Shown here piece by piece: positions 35,153-44,681 of a stretch of 64,000 nt of DNA. How positions within the stretch are numbered: the first letter of the stretch is position 1; each line of letters begins with the position of its first letter. A program made the position numbers and the translations under genes. This DNA is from CAZMNY01 sp964567745 (GTDB lineage: Bacteria > Planctomycetota > Planctomycetia > Pirellulales > Pirellulaceae). Location of the stretch: the NCBI GenBank assembly GCA_964567745.1, contig CAZMNY010000046.1, positions 3,226 through 67,225 on the forward strand, written 5' to 3'. The notes below the pieces were generated by a model. That model made no database searches. It had not been told where the DNA came from and saw only the letters and a list, made by a program, of their open reading frames with translations.

Positions 35153-36910
35153 GTGAAAAAACCCAACCACACGATCCGCGTTTGGACATTTCTCTCCCTA
35201 CTAGCTGTGCTGGCATTCGGCGTAACGACGCTGACTCAAACGGCCGCTCAGGACTCAAACAGCGGCGCCGCCCCGGCAGAAACCACTCAAGCCGATGGGG
35301 ATGCCCCCGAGGCCAAAGCGGACGAGAACGAAACCGCCGATTCAGCAACGGAGCCAGACAGCGCCGACGCGACGACGGCTGACGAGACCATCGAGATTCC
35401 CGAGATCACGGTGGTTGACGACAACGCGGCGGTCTCTAGCCAGCCGGCCTGGATCACGGCTGTCGACGACTTCTTCGGCAAGTGGTTGGTGGCGCCTGCT
35501 GTAGCGACACTGTTTTTCGACTTTGGCACAGGCAAATTGCTCGGCGAAAAGAAGAGCATCCCGTTCGTTGTGGTTTGGCTTTTTGTCGGCTCTCTTTTTC
35601 TGACGATCCGGATGGGCTTTATCAACGTGCGCGGGTTTTGGCACGCGGTTCGGCTAACTCGCGGCGACTATGACAACCCCGACGACGTCGGCGAGGTCTC
35701 TCACTTCCAAGCACTGGCTTCAGCTCTGTCAGCAACGGTGGGCCTCGGCAATATCGCCGGAGTCGCTTTGGCGATTGGCACCGGCGGACCGGGTGCCACA
35801 CTGTGGATGATCGTCGTCGGCTTGATCGGTATGACAGCCAAGTTTACGGAATGCACGCTAGGGCAGATGTATCGCAAGGTCGACAAAGAGGGGATCGTGC
35901 TCGGCGGCCCGATGCAATATCTCAAGGACGGACTTGCGGACATGCAGCTTCCCGGCATGGGTATGGTGCTCTCAACCGTCTTTGCATTGCTCTGCGTCGG
36001 CGCCTCGTTGGGCGGCGGAAACGCGTTTCAAATCGTCCAATCACTCGGCGCCATTCAAGAGGAACCGGCACTTTCGTTCCTCAAGGACTATCCCTGGATC
36101 TATGGTTTAGTGATGGCCACGCTTGCCGGCGCCGTCATCATCGGCGGCATCCGATCGATCGGAGCTGTCGCGGGCAAGATCGTCCCGTTCATGTGCGGCG
36201 CCTACGTCGTGACGTCGCTCTATGTCTTGCTCTCCAATTACGATCAGATTCCCGCCGCCGTTTCCTCCATCATTAGCGGCGCCTTTAGCCCGGGCGCGGC
36301 ACTGGGCGGAGTGATTGGCGTTCTGGTGATCGGCATCCAGAGGGCGGTTTTCTCGAACGAAGCCGGAACCGGTTCGGCCGCCATCGCCCACTCAGCCGCC
36401 AAAACGGATGAACCAGTCAGCGAAGGCATCGTCGCCTTGCTCGAGCCGTTTATCGATACCGTCGTCGTCTGCACTATGACCGCTTTGGTGATCGTGATCA
36501 CGGGAGTGGCCAATGATCCTCAGAACGCCGCTTTGATTGACAGCAGTCAAGGTGCCGCGTTAACCTCCCAAGCCTTCCAGACGGGCGGCTTTGCGTGGTT
36601 CCGCTGGATCCTTTACGCGGCGGTGATCCTGTTTGCATTTTCGACGCTAGTGTCTTGGTCGTACTACGGCGAACGCTGCTTTGTGCACTTGTTCGGCAAG
36701 CGTTCATCGATCGTATACAAGATTGTCTTTCTCATCTTCACTGTGTTGGGTTCAATCGTCACGGCCAGAAACATCTTGGCCTTTAGCGACATCCTCATTC
36801 TCGGTCTTGCCCTTCCCAACATGTTGGGGCTCTATATCCTCAGCGGAAAAGTTCGGCGAGGCCTCGACTCCTACATGTCTCGCTTGGAAAAAGGCGAGTT
36901 TGATCAATAG
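35153..36910 (+). CDS. Sodium:alanine symporter family (AGCS) transporter
   Basis: 585 aa, starting at GTG (35153); no upstream start survives in this frame. Residues 1-32 look like a signal sequence, then about 70 residues are acidic and low in complexity (Asp, Glu, Ala, Thr), which is unusual for the family. The transporter core then begins, with GNIAGVALAIGTGGPGA, TAKFTECTLGQMYR, GGPMQYL and FSNEAGTGSAAIAHSAAKT, the classic AGCS signature. It imports alanine or glycine with sodium. A sodium-pumping NADH dehydrogenase further along the window could supply the gradient. The extra exported acidic N-terminus is a planctomycete trait. Confidence 0.9.
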   Translation: MKKPNHTIRVWTFLSLLAVLAFGVTTLTQTAAQDSNSGAAPAETTQADGDAPEAKADENETADSATEPDSADATTADETIEIPEITVVDDNAAVSSQPAWITAVDDFFGKWLVAPAVATLFFDFGTGKLLGEKKSIPFVVVWLFVGSLFLTIRMGFINVRGFWHAVRLTRGDYDNPDDVGEVSHFQALASALSATVGLGNIAGVALAIGTGGPGATLWMIVVGLIGMTAKFTECTLGQMYRKVDKEGIVLGGPMQYLKDGLADMQLPGMGMVLSTVFALLCVGASLGGGNAFQIVQSLGAIQEEPALSFLKDYPWIYGLVMATLAGAVIIGGIRSIGAVAGKIVPFMCGAYVVTSLYVLLSNYDQIPAAVSSIISGAFSPGAALGGVIGVLVIGIQRAVFSNEAGTGSAAIAHSAAKTDEPVSEGIVALLEPFIDTVVVCTMTALVIVITGVANDPQNAALIDSSQGAALTSQAFQTGGFAWFRWILYAAVILFAFSTLVSWSYYGERCFVHLFGKRSSIVYKIVFLIFTVLGSIVTARNILAFSDILILGLALPNMLGLYILSGKVRRGLDSYMSRLEKGEFDQ

Positions 36911-36919
36911 GTCTCACTG

Positions 36920-38197
36920 ATGCCACAACATGATGGTTCTCGACGGACGTTTCTAGGAACCACACTCGCGATGGCTTGCGCCTCGCCGGGAGTAGATAAT
37001 TTGCTCAACGCGAGCGAGCGCGAGCCAGAACGCCCGCTGCTCGCCTACGTCGGCACGTTCAGTTCGCCGCTTCAAGACGTGCTCGATACGCAAGTCGACT
37101 TGCCGCCGGGAAACGGCCGCGGCATTCACGTGTTCCGGGTCGACGGAACAACCGGAGCGATGTCGCCGTTAGGCGTGTTCGCGATGGGGACCAGTCCTAG
37201 CTGCTTGGCGGTCAACGACGCGGGGACTCGACTTTATTCGACGAACGAAACGGATCGGGCTGGACTTAGCAAGAAACAGGGCACGGTTAGCGCTTTCGCG
37301 ATCGATCCGAAAGACGGCAAACTAACTCAGCTCAATTCGGTTCTTTCCGGCGGCACCGGTCCGACCTATGTCAGTATCGATCCGTCGAAGAAATTCGCAC
37401 TTGTGGCCAACTATTTCGGTGGGTCCGTTTCGGTTTTGCCAATCCTGCCTGATGGACGTCTCGGCAAGGCCAGCGACGTCAAACTCGACTCAGGAAAAAT
37501 CGGCCCGACGAAGGCCGTCAACGCGCCGCCTGGCAGTTTTGCCTTTAGCGGCCACGACCGAACTCACGCCCACATGATCGCGGCCGATCCGGCTGGCCGC
37601 TACGCGCTTCATGTCGACTTGGGCCTCGACAAGATCTTCGTGTGGAAGTTTGACAACGAGAAGGGCGTTCTCGTCGAAAACAATCCGCCGTCAGTCTCGC
37701 TGCCTCCAGGCGACGGGCCGAGACATTTCCACTTCCATCCCAACGGCCGCTGGCTCTACTCGATCCAAGAGGAAGGCTCGACAATCGTCCGATTCGATTA
37801 CGATGCGAAAAAAGGCCGATTATCCGCGAGGCAGACGATCTCGACCTTGCCAGCCGGATATGCCGGAAGCAATTTTTGCTCCGCGATTCTCGTGTCGAGC
37901 GACGGCCGATTTGTCTACGCCGGCAATCGATTGCACGACAGCGTCGGGATCTTTTCCGTCGGCGACAACGGCGACTTGACTTGGATCGGCGACGAGTGGA
38001 CTCGAGGCAATTATCCTCGCAGCTTCAACTTCGATCCGACCGGCAACTTCTTTTACTGCCTCAACCAGAGAGCCGACAACATCGCGATCTTCCGAGTCGA
38101 CCGAAAAAGCGGCGCTCTGAATTTCACCGGCCAATACGCCGCCGTCGGCAATCCGTCGAGCATCGTTTTCGTCGACCTCGCCAAGACGAAGCAATAG
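36920..38197 (+). CDS. Lactonase family beta-propeller protein, exported (6-phosphogluconolactonase-like)
   Basis: 425 aa. A twin-arginine motif (SRRTFLG) starts the protein, followed by a short hydrophobic run, so export is by Tat. The rest is the seven-bladed PF10282 propeller: YVGTFS, GIHVFRVD, LAVNDAGTRLYSTNE, TYVSIDPSKKFALVANY, HFHFHPNGRWLYSIQE and FDPTGNFFYCLNQ, with the repeated D/N-G pattern in each blade. Cytosolic members hydrolyse 6-phosphogluconolactone. An exported copy is more likely to act on other sugar lactones, or to bind. It begins ten bases after the symporter stop, so the two are probably one operon. Confidence 0.85.
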   Translation: MPQHDGSRRTFLGTTLAMACASPGVDNLLNASEREPERPLLAYVGTFSSPLQDVLDTQVDLPPGNGRGIHVFRVDGTTGAMSPLGVFAMGTSPSCLAVNDAGTRLYSTNETDRAGLSKKQGTVSAFAIDPKDGKLTQLNSVLSGGTGPTYVSIDPSKKFALVANYFGGSVSVLPILPDGRLGKASDVKLDSGKIGPTKAVNAPPGSFAFSGHDRTHAHMIAADPAGRYALHVDLGLDKIFVWKFDNEKGVLVENNPPSVSLPPGDGPRHFHFHPNGRWLYSIQEEGSTIVRFDYDAKKGRLSARQTISTLPAGYAGSNFCSAILVSSDGRFVYAGNRLHDSVGIFSVGDNGDLTWIGDEWTRGNYPRSFNFDPTGNFFYCLNQRADNIAIFRVDRKSGALNFTGQYAAVGNPSSIVFVDLAKTKQ

Positions 38198-38364
38198 GCT
38201 CGCTTCGCGTGCTGGAACTTCGAGCCGCTTCGAACAAGCTCGTTGGGGTCTGTCTTAGCCACTAATCTGATTCACCGAACGAGCAAGTTGTGTTGGGTGC
38301 GTTGGGCGCTGCGATTAGCTCACGAACCTGATTCACCGGCACGGGGCGAGCCCGTAGGCGTCTT

Positions 38365-38433
38365 CGTTCATTTTGCACTTTGCATTCTTCACTTTGCACT
38401 TGGAGCGACACTCGAGGCTGGGGCATCCTGCCA
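38365..38433 (+). repeat. Dispersed repeat module with TTTTGCACTTTGCATTC core
   Basis: The 36-base string starting CGTTCATTTTGCACTTTGC and the 29-base string with GGCTGGGGCATCCTGCCA also occur in the minus strand at 44842-44974, nearly identical. Here they are only four bases apart; there the order is reversed and they are 70 bases apart. They are non-coding and modular. Confidence 0.65.
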
Positions 38434-38437
38434 CCAC

Positions 38438-38761
38438 TTGGAAAACAACAAAGCGGTCATTTGCAGCGCCGGTCCCGACGGTGAATTCGACACGGACGAC
38501 GACATTAGCAACAACAGCAAGTCGGTCGACGGTGGCGGAGGCGTCTTCGGTCAGTTGAGCGAGGCGCTCGGCAAGATGAACGAACCGGCTGACGATGGCG
38601 AAATTGGCGGACTGTTGCAGCAAGCGCTCGGCGGCAATTCAGGAAGTGGCGAACCGGAATATGGTCTGCCCGACGGAATGGAGGACCTGCTGTCGCCCGA
38701 AAGCGGTGCCAGCGGCGGGCGAGGCACCGAGCCGTCCTTCGAGTTGCCCGAAGGATTTTAG
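38438..38761 (+). pseudogene. C-terminal fragment resembling a type II secretion pseudopilin tail
   Basis: About 107 codons survive in frame with upstream repeat sequence. The start, LENNKAVICSAGPDGEFDTDDDI, is the calcium-loop region seen at the end of GspG-like pseudopilins, and is followed by a Gly/Glu/Pro-rich tail with GEPEYGLPDGMEDLLSPESG. There is no signal helix, no ribosome site and no proper start. It directly abuts the dispersed repeat, so it is most likely the end of a gene whose 5' part was removed or replaced at the repeat boundary. Confidence 0.5.
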
Positions 38762-38804
38762 CTGGCCATCCAAACCTCGGTTGGCATTGGTCCAGTCAGG
38801 CGTC

Positions 38805-39896
38805 TCATTTCGGCGGCTCGCTGTCACGAGGAAAGTATTCCTCGACGACACGATAAAACTCGGCAGCGGAATCGACCTTGGCGACATACGTGCGAAACTT
38901 GCGAGCGCCTCGTCGACCTTGAGCGTAACAGCATGCGTATTTGCGCATCAGCAACGTCCCCTTGGCCTCGCCGAATCGTTCGACGACCAAACGATAATGA
39001 TGCAACATGCACTGGCGCTGCTCATCGAGCGTGGGGTCGGTTGGCACAGGCATTCCCGCTAACGCCGCCTTCGCTTGGGCAAACAGCCAAGGCTTGCCCA
39101 AACAAGCTCGAGCAATCATTACGCCGTCGACAGGATATCGCCGAAACGCCTCGACGACTTTTTGCGGCGAATCCAAATCCCCGTTGCCAATCAGCGGGAT
39201 TCGTTTCAAGTGCGGCTTGATCTTGGCAATCTCGTCCCAGTCAGCGCTCCCCTTAAAAAAGTCCTCGGCAGTTCGGCCGTGAACGGTCAAAGCAGCCGCG
39301 CCGGCGCCCTCGACAACCTGTGCAATTTCAACGGCATTTTTATTGTTCCGCGTGCAGCCCAATCGGATCTTGGCCGTGACTGGAGTCGGCCCGCAGGCCT
39401 CAACAACCGTCTCGATGATCCTTCCCATGCGTTCCGGTTCGCGCAGAAGGTAGGACCCGCTGGCTGCCTTTTCGGTGACCTGCCGCACAGGGCAACCGAA
39501 GTTAATATCGACCACCGAGACCTGAAACTCGCGAGCCAAGCGGCGACCGACGCGAGCCATCGTCTGCGGATCGTTGTCCCACATCTGAACAGCAAGCGGA
39601 CGCGGCTCTTCAACCACGCCCCACAGCCGATCGGGATGCTCGGCTCGCTCGCGGGCCTGCCAATCGAAGCCGCGAGCACTGACCATTTCGGTGGCGAGCA
39701 ACCCCGCGCCGCCATACTCTCTGACGACTTGGCGGAACGCGAAGTTCGTAAAACCCGCCATCGGAGCTTGTAGAATGGGCGGGTCAACTAGCAAGTCGCC
39801 AATGTAGAGCGGCGCAAGCGATAGTGGGCTACGGCGGGCGTTCTCAGCCTCCGCCGTGTTTTCTACTCGTTCGTTCGCGTTCGCTCGAATTGCCAT
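38805..39896 (-). CDS. tRNA-dihydrouridine synthase (DusB type)
   Basis: 363 aa from the ATG at 39896; the frame is open to 39923. The N-terminal 30 residues are extra. The FMN barrel shows ILQAPMAGFTNFAFR, VQMWDNDPQTMA, DINFGCPVRQVTEKAASG with the catalytic Cys, LTVHGRTAEDFF and IGNGDLDSPQK. It reduces specific uridines in tRNA to dihydrouridine using NADPH. A second family member lies at 45042. The closest E. coli relative by motif is DusB. Confidence 0.88.
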   Translation of the reverse strand: MAIRANANERVENTAEAENARRSPLSLAPLYIGDLLVDPPILQAPMAGFTNFAFRQVVREYGGAGLLATEMVSARGFDWQARERAEHPDRLWGVVEEPRPLAVQMWDNDPQTMARVGRRLAREFQVSVVDINFGCPVRQVTEKAASGSYLLREPERMGRIIETVVEACGPTPVTAKIRLGCTRNNKNAVEIAQVVEGAGAAALTVHGRTAEDFFKGSADWDEIAKIKPHLKRIPLIGNGDLDSPQKVVEAFRRYPVDGVMIARACLGKPWLFAQAKAALAGMPVPTDPTLDEQRQCMLHHYRLVVERFGEAKGTLLMRKYACCYAQGRRGARKFRTYVAKVDSAAEFYRVVEEYFPRDSEPPK

Positions 39897-40027
39897 CGAT
39901 TCATCTTGCCCCACTCGGCTCACGCTCGCAAGGCCGACGCACTCTCGCTCGGCTTGTTTCCACGTGCGGGATCACACTCGCCGGCATGCGTTGACGCGGT
40001 TCGCCTCTGGGCCGCGTATTGAGCCGC

Positions 40028-41971
40028 CTATTGAGTCGCCTCAAGATAGGGATCTTGGCCCATCTGTCTTTGTAATTCCTGGCACCGCTGCTCGAGTTGC
40101 ATCAGGATTTTGCGATTGCGAAAATGGGCCAGTTCAACTCGCCGTTGAGCTTTTCGAAAGAGCGGCGCGAATTGCAATAGCTGCTCTTCTCCGCGAACGG
40201 CAAGCGCTTCACCCTGTCGGCGGACGGCCTTAGCTTTCGAGGGACCCAGACCCGTCTCGAGGATCTCGTCGTCGAGCGACATGAATTGCTCATACGAGCC
40301 GGGATCGCCTTGGCGACCGCAACGGCCAATGAGCTGCCGATCAATGCGAGCTGAATCGTGTAGCTCGGTGCCGATCACGTGCAAGCCGCCCAGCTCTTGC
40401 ACGCCCCCACCCAATTCGATGTCCGTCCCCCGTCCAGCCATGTTCGTGGCAACTGTGATTCTGCCTCGCTGTCCGGCGGCCGCGATCAACGTCGCCTCCC
40501 GCTCGAGATGATGCGCGTTGAGGACTTCGTGAGGCAACCCTTGTCTGGTCAACTCGGCCGAAAGGCTCTCGGAGCGGTCGATCGATTTGGCGCCGACGAG
40601 CACCGGCCTTCCCGACGCATGCAGCTCGGCGACTCGGTCCGCAATTGCTCGCCATTTGTGCTCGGCGTCAAGAAACACACGATCGTCCAACCGCTCGCGT
40701 CTCGACGGCTTGTGGGTCGGAATCACATCGACTCGGAGCGAATAAATTCGTCGAAGTTCGCGGCGGGAGGTCGACGCGGTCCCGGTCATGCCCGCAAGCT
40801 GATCGTATCCGAGAAAGAAGTTCTGAATCGTCACTCGAGCTGCTTCGCCGGCATCCGTGGTGATGGCCAAGCCTTCGCGAGCTTCCACCGCTTGATGAAT
40901 GCCCTGCCGCCATTTGCGTCCGTCCGCCGTTCGGCCGGTAAATTCGTCGACGATCACCACCTCGCCATCGCGAACCACATAGTCTCGGTCTCGCTGGAAT
41001 TCGTGATTCACCTTTAGCGCACATTCAACTTGCTGGTACAGTTCGAACATCTCGACACTGGCGAGCGCCTCCGGCGTCAAACGCTGACGCACTCGGCGTC
41101 GACCAGTTTTCGTCAACACGGCTTGCTTCGCTTTGGGCTGGTATACGTAGTCCGATTCGAGCTCGAGATCGACGGCGGCATCCGACGCCCACCGATAGAG
41201 CGCGATGCGTTTGTGATCGTCATCGCCAGGCAGAGAGCTGACGATGAGAGGCGTTCTCGCTTCGTCAATCAGAATGCTGTCCGCCTCGTCGACGAGAGCA
41301 AAGTATCGCTCGCGCTGAACGACGTTGCGTTGCCGATCGACCGCGGGCTGGCCCAGCATGCTGCGAAGCGTCGCCGAAGGGGCCGTGTCATCGAGGTCGT
41401 CTGCGAACAGTCGATCGCGCAGGAAATCAAAACCAAACTCCTTCGCCGTGCCGTAAGTCATGTCGGCATGGTAGGCCAGTCGGCGCTGAGGTCGCGGCGT
41501 GGACGCTTCGACGACACCGACGCTGAGGCCCAGCAACTCATAGACGGGCCGCATAATCTCCGCGTCCCGGGCAGCAAGATAATCGTTCGCCGTCGCCAAA
41601 TGAGCGCCTTGTCCGGCAAGGGCAGCCAAGTACATCGGCAGAGTCGCCGTCAGCGTTTTGCCTTCGCCCGTTTGCATCTCGGCAACCGCGCCTCCGAATA
41701 TGATGGTGCCGCCGAGCATTTGGACGTCGTAGTGTCGCATGCCCTTGGTTCGCCGAGACGCTTCTCGCACCAGCGCATACGCTTCGGGAAGCAATGCCGA
41801 TAACGCTTCGCCGCATCCGGCTCGATAACGAAGCGACAAACTTTCGCGGCAGATCTCGGAGTCATCGAGCGACGCGAAGCGAGGTTCAATGTCATTGATG
41901 CGAGCCACCGTTTGACGGCCTCGCCAGAGCTGGCCTCGTAAGGCCGTCGGCGTTAGGGCGAATGGAAGCAC
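40028..41971 (-). CDS. SecA-like ATPase, short form (SecA2-type)
   Basis: 647 aa from a GTG at 41971, the first start after an in-frame stop. Walker A is MQTGEGKTLTA (residues 99-109), Walker B is DEADSILIDEARTPLI, and the second nucleotide domain has NMAGRGTDIELGG and IGRCGRQGDPGS. The preprotein cross-linking insert is present (VVDEFTGRTADGRKW). The helical wing and the zinc-binding C-terminal tail of housekeeping SecA are missing; that protein is about 900 residues, so this one stops soon after the scaffold helix. It is expected to be a second, accessory translocase motor that exports a subset of proteins. Confidence 0.87.
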   Translation of the reverse strand: MLPFALTPTALRGQLWRGRQTVARINDIEPRFASLDDSEICRESLSLRYRAGCGEALSALLPEAYALVREASRRTKGMRHYDVQMLGGTIIFGGAVAEMQTGEGKTLTATLPMYLAALAGQGAHLATANDYLAARDAEIMRPVYELLGLSVGVVEASTPRPQRRLAYHADMTYGTAKEFGFDFLRDRLFADDLDDTAPSATLRSMLGQPAVDRQRNVVQRERYFALVDEADSILIDEARTPLIVSSLPGDDDHKRIALYRWASDAAVDLELESDYVYQPKAKQAVLTKTGRRRVRQRLTPEALASVEMFELYQQVECALKVNHEFQRDRDYVVRDGEVVIVDEFTGRTADGRKWRQGIHQAVEAREGLAITTDAGEAARVTIQNFFLGYDQLAGMTGTASTSRRELRRIYSLRVDVIPTHKPSRRERLDDRVFLDAEHKWRAIADRVAELHASGRPVLVGAKSIDRSESLSAELTRQGLPHEVLNAHHLEREATLIAAAGQRGRITVATNMAGRGTDIELGGGVQELGGLHVIGTELHDSARIDRQLIGRCGRQGDPGSYEQFMSLDDEILETGLGPSKAKAVRRQGEALAVRGEEQLLQFAPLFRKAQRRVELAHFRNRKILMQLEQRCQELQRQMGQDPYLEATQ

Positions 41972-42087
41972 GACTGGCTCGTTGTTGGCGAAGTTGCTGG
42001 CGTCTTCAAGCTGGACGCCGTATCGTCGTCAATGTCTGGACTCGGTCATCGTCAAAATGGTTGAGCGTATCGGTCCGTTTTGAAGGG

Positions 42088-42726
42088 CTAGTTTCGCTTT
42101 CGCCAACGAGCATCCGCAGTCGACACGCCCCGTTTGTAATCCTCATCGACATCGCGGGCGTAGTCCTCTCGATAGGGAGTCCGCCGGGATCGCGAGTTGG
42201 GCGACATTAGCGTGGCGCCGGCTCGAGCCGTTCTGGATCCGAATCGGTTCCGCGATGGCAAGTCGGTCAACTCGGTCAAATCATCTTGAACCTGCAGTCG
42301 CCGCGGCTCGCCGCTCTTGGGCATGCCGCCCTTGAGCTGTAGAGAATCGCCCTGTTGCCGCCCACCTTGCTTCCATGGTCCGCGGTCGACGTATTCAGCT
42401 GGAGCGACCGAGCCGTCCTCGTTGTCGACTCGCGAGTAGAAACGGTCGTCATCGCGATCGCGCGCACTCGACTTGTTGGGGGCCGGTGAATTCTGATAGT
42501 AGGGGTCTGGGGAGCCGTAAGCGCCTCGTCCCGTTTCCGGGGGAGCGATTCGAGCTCCCGAGCCCGGCGCCCAATTCCAGTCGGGAGTTCCGTATCCGGG
42601 TCCCTGACAACCGCAAAGCATCGCGCTAATGGACAACGCCACGAGACCGCCGAGCTGGCCGCGCCGCGACGCTCGAGCCAATGTTTGTCCTTCAACCAAC
42701 CGCCGAATTGATTTCTCGCCGCTCAT
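42088..42726 (-). CDS. Lipoprotein of unknown function, low complexity
   Basis: 212 aa from the ATG at 42726, with AAGGAG nine bases upstream. The basic start and hydrophobic run end in a lipobox, AMLCGC, at about residue 40. The rest is rich in Arg, Asp, Gly, Pro and Ser, probably disordered, with an arginine-rich tail. No domain is seen. Its stop is 116 bases upstream of the SecA-like gene, on the same strand, so the two may share a transcript. Confidence 0.65.
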   Translation of the reverse strand: MSGEKSIRRLVEGQTLARASRRGQLGGLVALSISAMLCGCQGPGYGTPDWNWAPGSGARIAPPETGRGAYGSPDPYYQNSPAPNKSSARDRDDDRFYSRVDNEDGSVAPAEYVDRGPWKQGGRQQGDSLQLKGGMPKSGEPRRLQVQDDLTELTDLPSRNRFGSRTARAGATLMSPNSRSRRTPYREDYARDVDEDYKRGVSTADARWRKRN

Positions 42727-42957
42727 TAGGCGAACTCCTTCCGCACACCGGACCAATATGTTTTGGGGGCGGAAAGGTACCGAGTTCCGGCTCAGACGCC
42801 AATAGCGATCGCAGAACTCAAAAGACCAATTGCTTGCCGGCGCAGGGCAGCAGAGGTACGTTGCCTATCTTGCCCCGTACGCCAGCGAGGCTAACGGGCG
42901 CAATTCTGCACAGACCCAGACGCGGATTCGAAGATAGGCCGGAGAAGATACGTGAGC

Positions 42958-43425
42958 CTATTGAGCTCGCGCGATTTCGTCTGCTTTTTCCCGAACGAAA
43001 GGATTGAGAATCACTTTCACCGTTCGCACGCGAGAAGGAGGTTCGTTGCCCAAGTCTTCGCTAGCACCGACAAACGGATTCATTACGACTTGAGGGGATC
43101 CCACGGTCAGGGCTGGCGATGATGTCGGCTTGGCCGACGACTTGGGCATTTCATGCACGGGATAATCGATGGCCCGCGCTGGACGCCTCGCGAACGGCGA
43201 ACTGCCGTATGTCGTGGGCGTGATTCCGCTGTAATAGACAGGGGGATGCAGGGCGAAATAGGGTGGCACGGGAATTCTCCCCAGGCTATAGAGGCTGGAA
43301 CCGCAGCCGCCGCCCGGCCCGTAGCCATTGCGAAGTCCGTACAGGTGTTGAGCTTGAGCGTCTTGCGTCATGGCCGACGCGAACAGAACCGCCAATGCGG
43401 CGACCACAAGATGAGTTGACTTCAT
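42958..43425 (-). CDS. Small exported protein, planctomycete type
   Basis: 155 aa. A signal peptide (to about residue 25, ending QAQ) is preceded by a strong ribosome site (TAGGAGGAA). The segment PVPPYFALHPPVYYS with surrounding Tyr/Pro/Gly is a pattern I associate with small exported planctomycete proteins. Two NPFV repeats lie near the C-terminus (MNPFVGAS and LNPFVREK). The function is unknown. It is divergent from queG. Confidence 0.7.
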   Translation of the reverse strand: MKSTHLVVAALAVLFASAMTQDAQAQHLYGLRNGYGPGGGCGSSLYSLGRIPVPPYFALHPPVYYSGITPTTYGSSPFARRPARAIDYPVHEMPKSSAKPTSSPALTVGSPQVVMNPFVGASEDLGNEPPSRVRTVKVILNPFVREKADEIARAQ

Positions 43426-43541
43426 GGCCCATTCCTCCTACCGAATATGCGAGATGTCGAGCGGCTCAAACGCGATCTCTGCACGATGCCCTCCATTCCA
43501 CGATAATTACCGCTCGTACCGATAACAACAAAAATCACGTC

Positions 43542-44681
43542 ATGGATTGCCTGACAACTCGCATCAAGACGGCCGCAATCCAAGCCGGATTTTCCCGAGC
43601 TCAGGTCTGCTCAGCCGATGCCGAGCCCGAAATTGGCCGCTTTCACAGCTGGCTCGATGCAGGCTATGCCGGCCAGATGAACTACTTGGAGAATCGCAGA
43701 CCAGCCTACTCCGACCCGGCGCTGGTTCTTGAGGGCGTACGTTCGATCGTGATGTTAACGACCGACTACGCAATCGACGACGACCGCGCGACGAGCGACA
43801 TCGACGTCGACCGCGCCAGCGTTGGCGCCGGTCTGGTGGCGCGGTACGCGAAAGGCGAGCGTGATTACCACGACGTTATTCACAAGCGACTCAAATCCCT
43901 CAAGCAGTTTGTGTTGAGCGAGTCGCCCGGGGCTGTTGTCCGTGGCGTCGTTGACACGGCGCCGTTGCTCGAACGCGACTACGCTCGACTCGCGGGACTC
44001 GGCTGGATCGGCAAGAACACGATGTTGATTCACCGCGACGATGGCAGCTGGTTTTTCTTGGCGGCGCTGCTGACCGATCTAGAATTGAAAGCCGACCCCC
44101 CGTTCGCGACCGACCACTGCGGTGCCTGCCGCGCTTGCCTCGATGCCTGCCCCACCGATGCATTTCCACAACCTTACGTACTCGACGCCCAACGATGCAT
44201 CAGCTACCTCACGATCGAGTTGCGGGGCGACGTTCCGGTCGATCTCCGCGAAGGAATGGGAGATTGGGTGTTCGGCTGTGATGTCTGTCAGGACGTCTGT
44301 CCCTGGAACCGTCGGCACACGACGACGATCGACAAAGAGCTGCAATTGCGCGGCGACCTCAACCCGCTCGAGCTTCGCAGTCTATTTGAGTTGACTGACG
44401 ACGACTTTCGAGCTCGGTTCCGTCGAACGCCCCTGTGGAGAAGCAAACGCGAGGGCATACTTCGGAACGCTGCGATCGTCTTGGGAAATCAGGCGGCCGA
44501 GGCGTCGGTGTCAGCATTGACCGTCGGCGCAGCGGACCAATCCGCCGTGATACGAGCCGCGTCAGCATGGGCCCTCGGACGCGTCGGAAGCCCAATCGCC
44601 ATCAGCGTTTTACAGGAACGCCTGCAAGTCGAGCGCGATGATACCGTTCGAACAGAGATCGACCTGGCGCTGCGCGGCTAA
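43542..44681 (+). CDS. queG: Epoxyqueuosine reductase
   Basis: 379 aa from the ATG at 43542, although the frame is open to 43263. The cobalamin-binding core shows YAGQMNYLENRRPAYSDP and the catalytic Asp region DTAPLLERDYARLAGLGWIGKN. Two [4Fe-4S] sets follow: CGACRACLDACPTDAF and CDVCQDVCPWN, with an extra Cys between. HEAT-like helices end the protein. QueG makes queuosine from its epoxide in certain tRNAs, using cobalamin. Start is consistent with the family. It is divergent from the small exported protein. Confidence 0.92.
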   Translation: MDCLTTRIKTAAIQAGFSRAQVCSADAEPEIGRFHSWLDAGYAGQMNYLENRRPAYSDPALVLEGVRSIVMLTTDYAIDDDRATSDIDVDRASVGAGLVARYAKGERDYHDVIHKRLKSLKQFVLSESPGAVVRGVVDTAPLLERDYARLAGLGWIGKNTMLIHRDDGSWFFLAALLTDLELKADPPFATDHCGACRACLDACPTDAFPQPYVLDAQRCISYLTIELRGDVPVDLREGMGDWVFGCDVCQDVCPWNRRHTTTIDKELQLRGDLNPLELRSLFELTDDDFRARFRRTPLWRSKREGILRNAAIVLGNQAAEASVSALTVGAADQSAVIRAASAWALGRVGSPIAISVLQERLQVERDDTVRTEIDLALRG

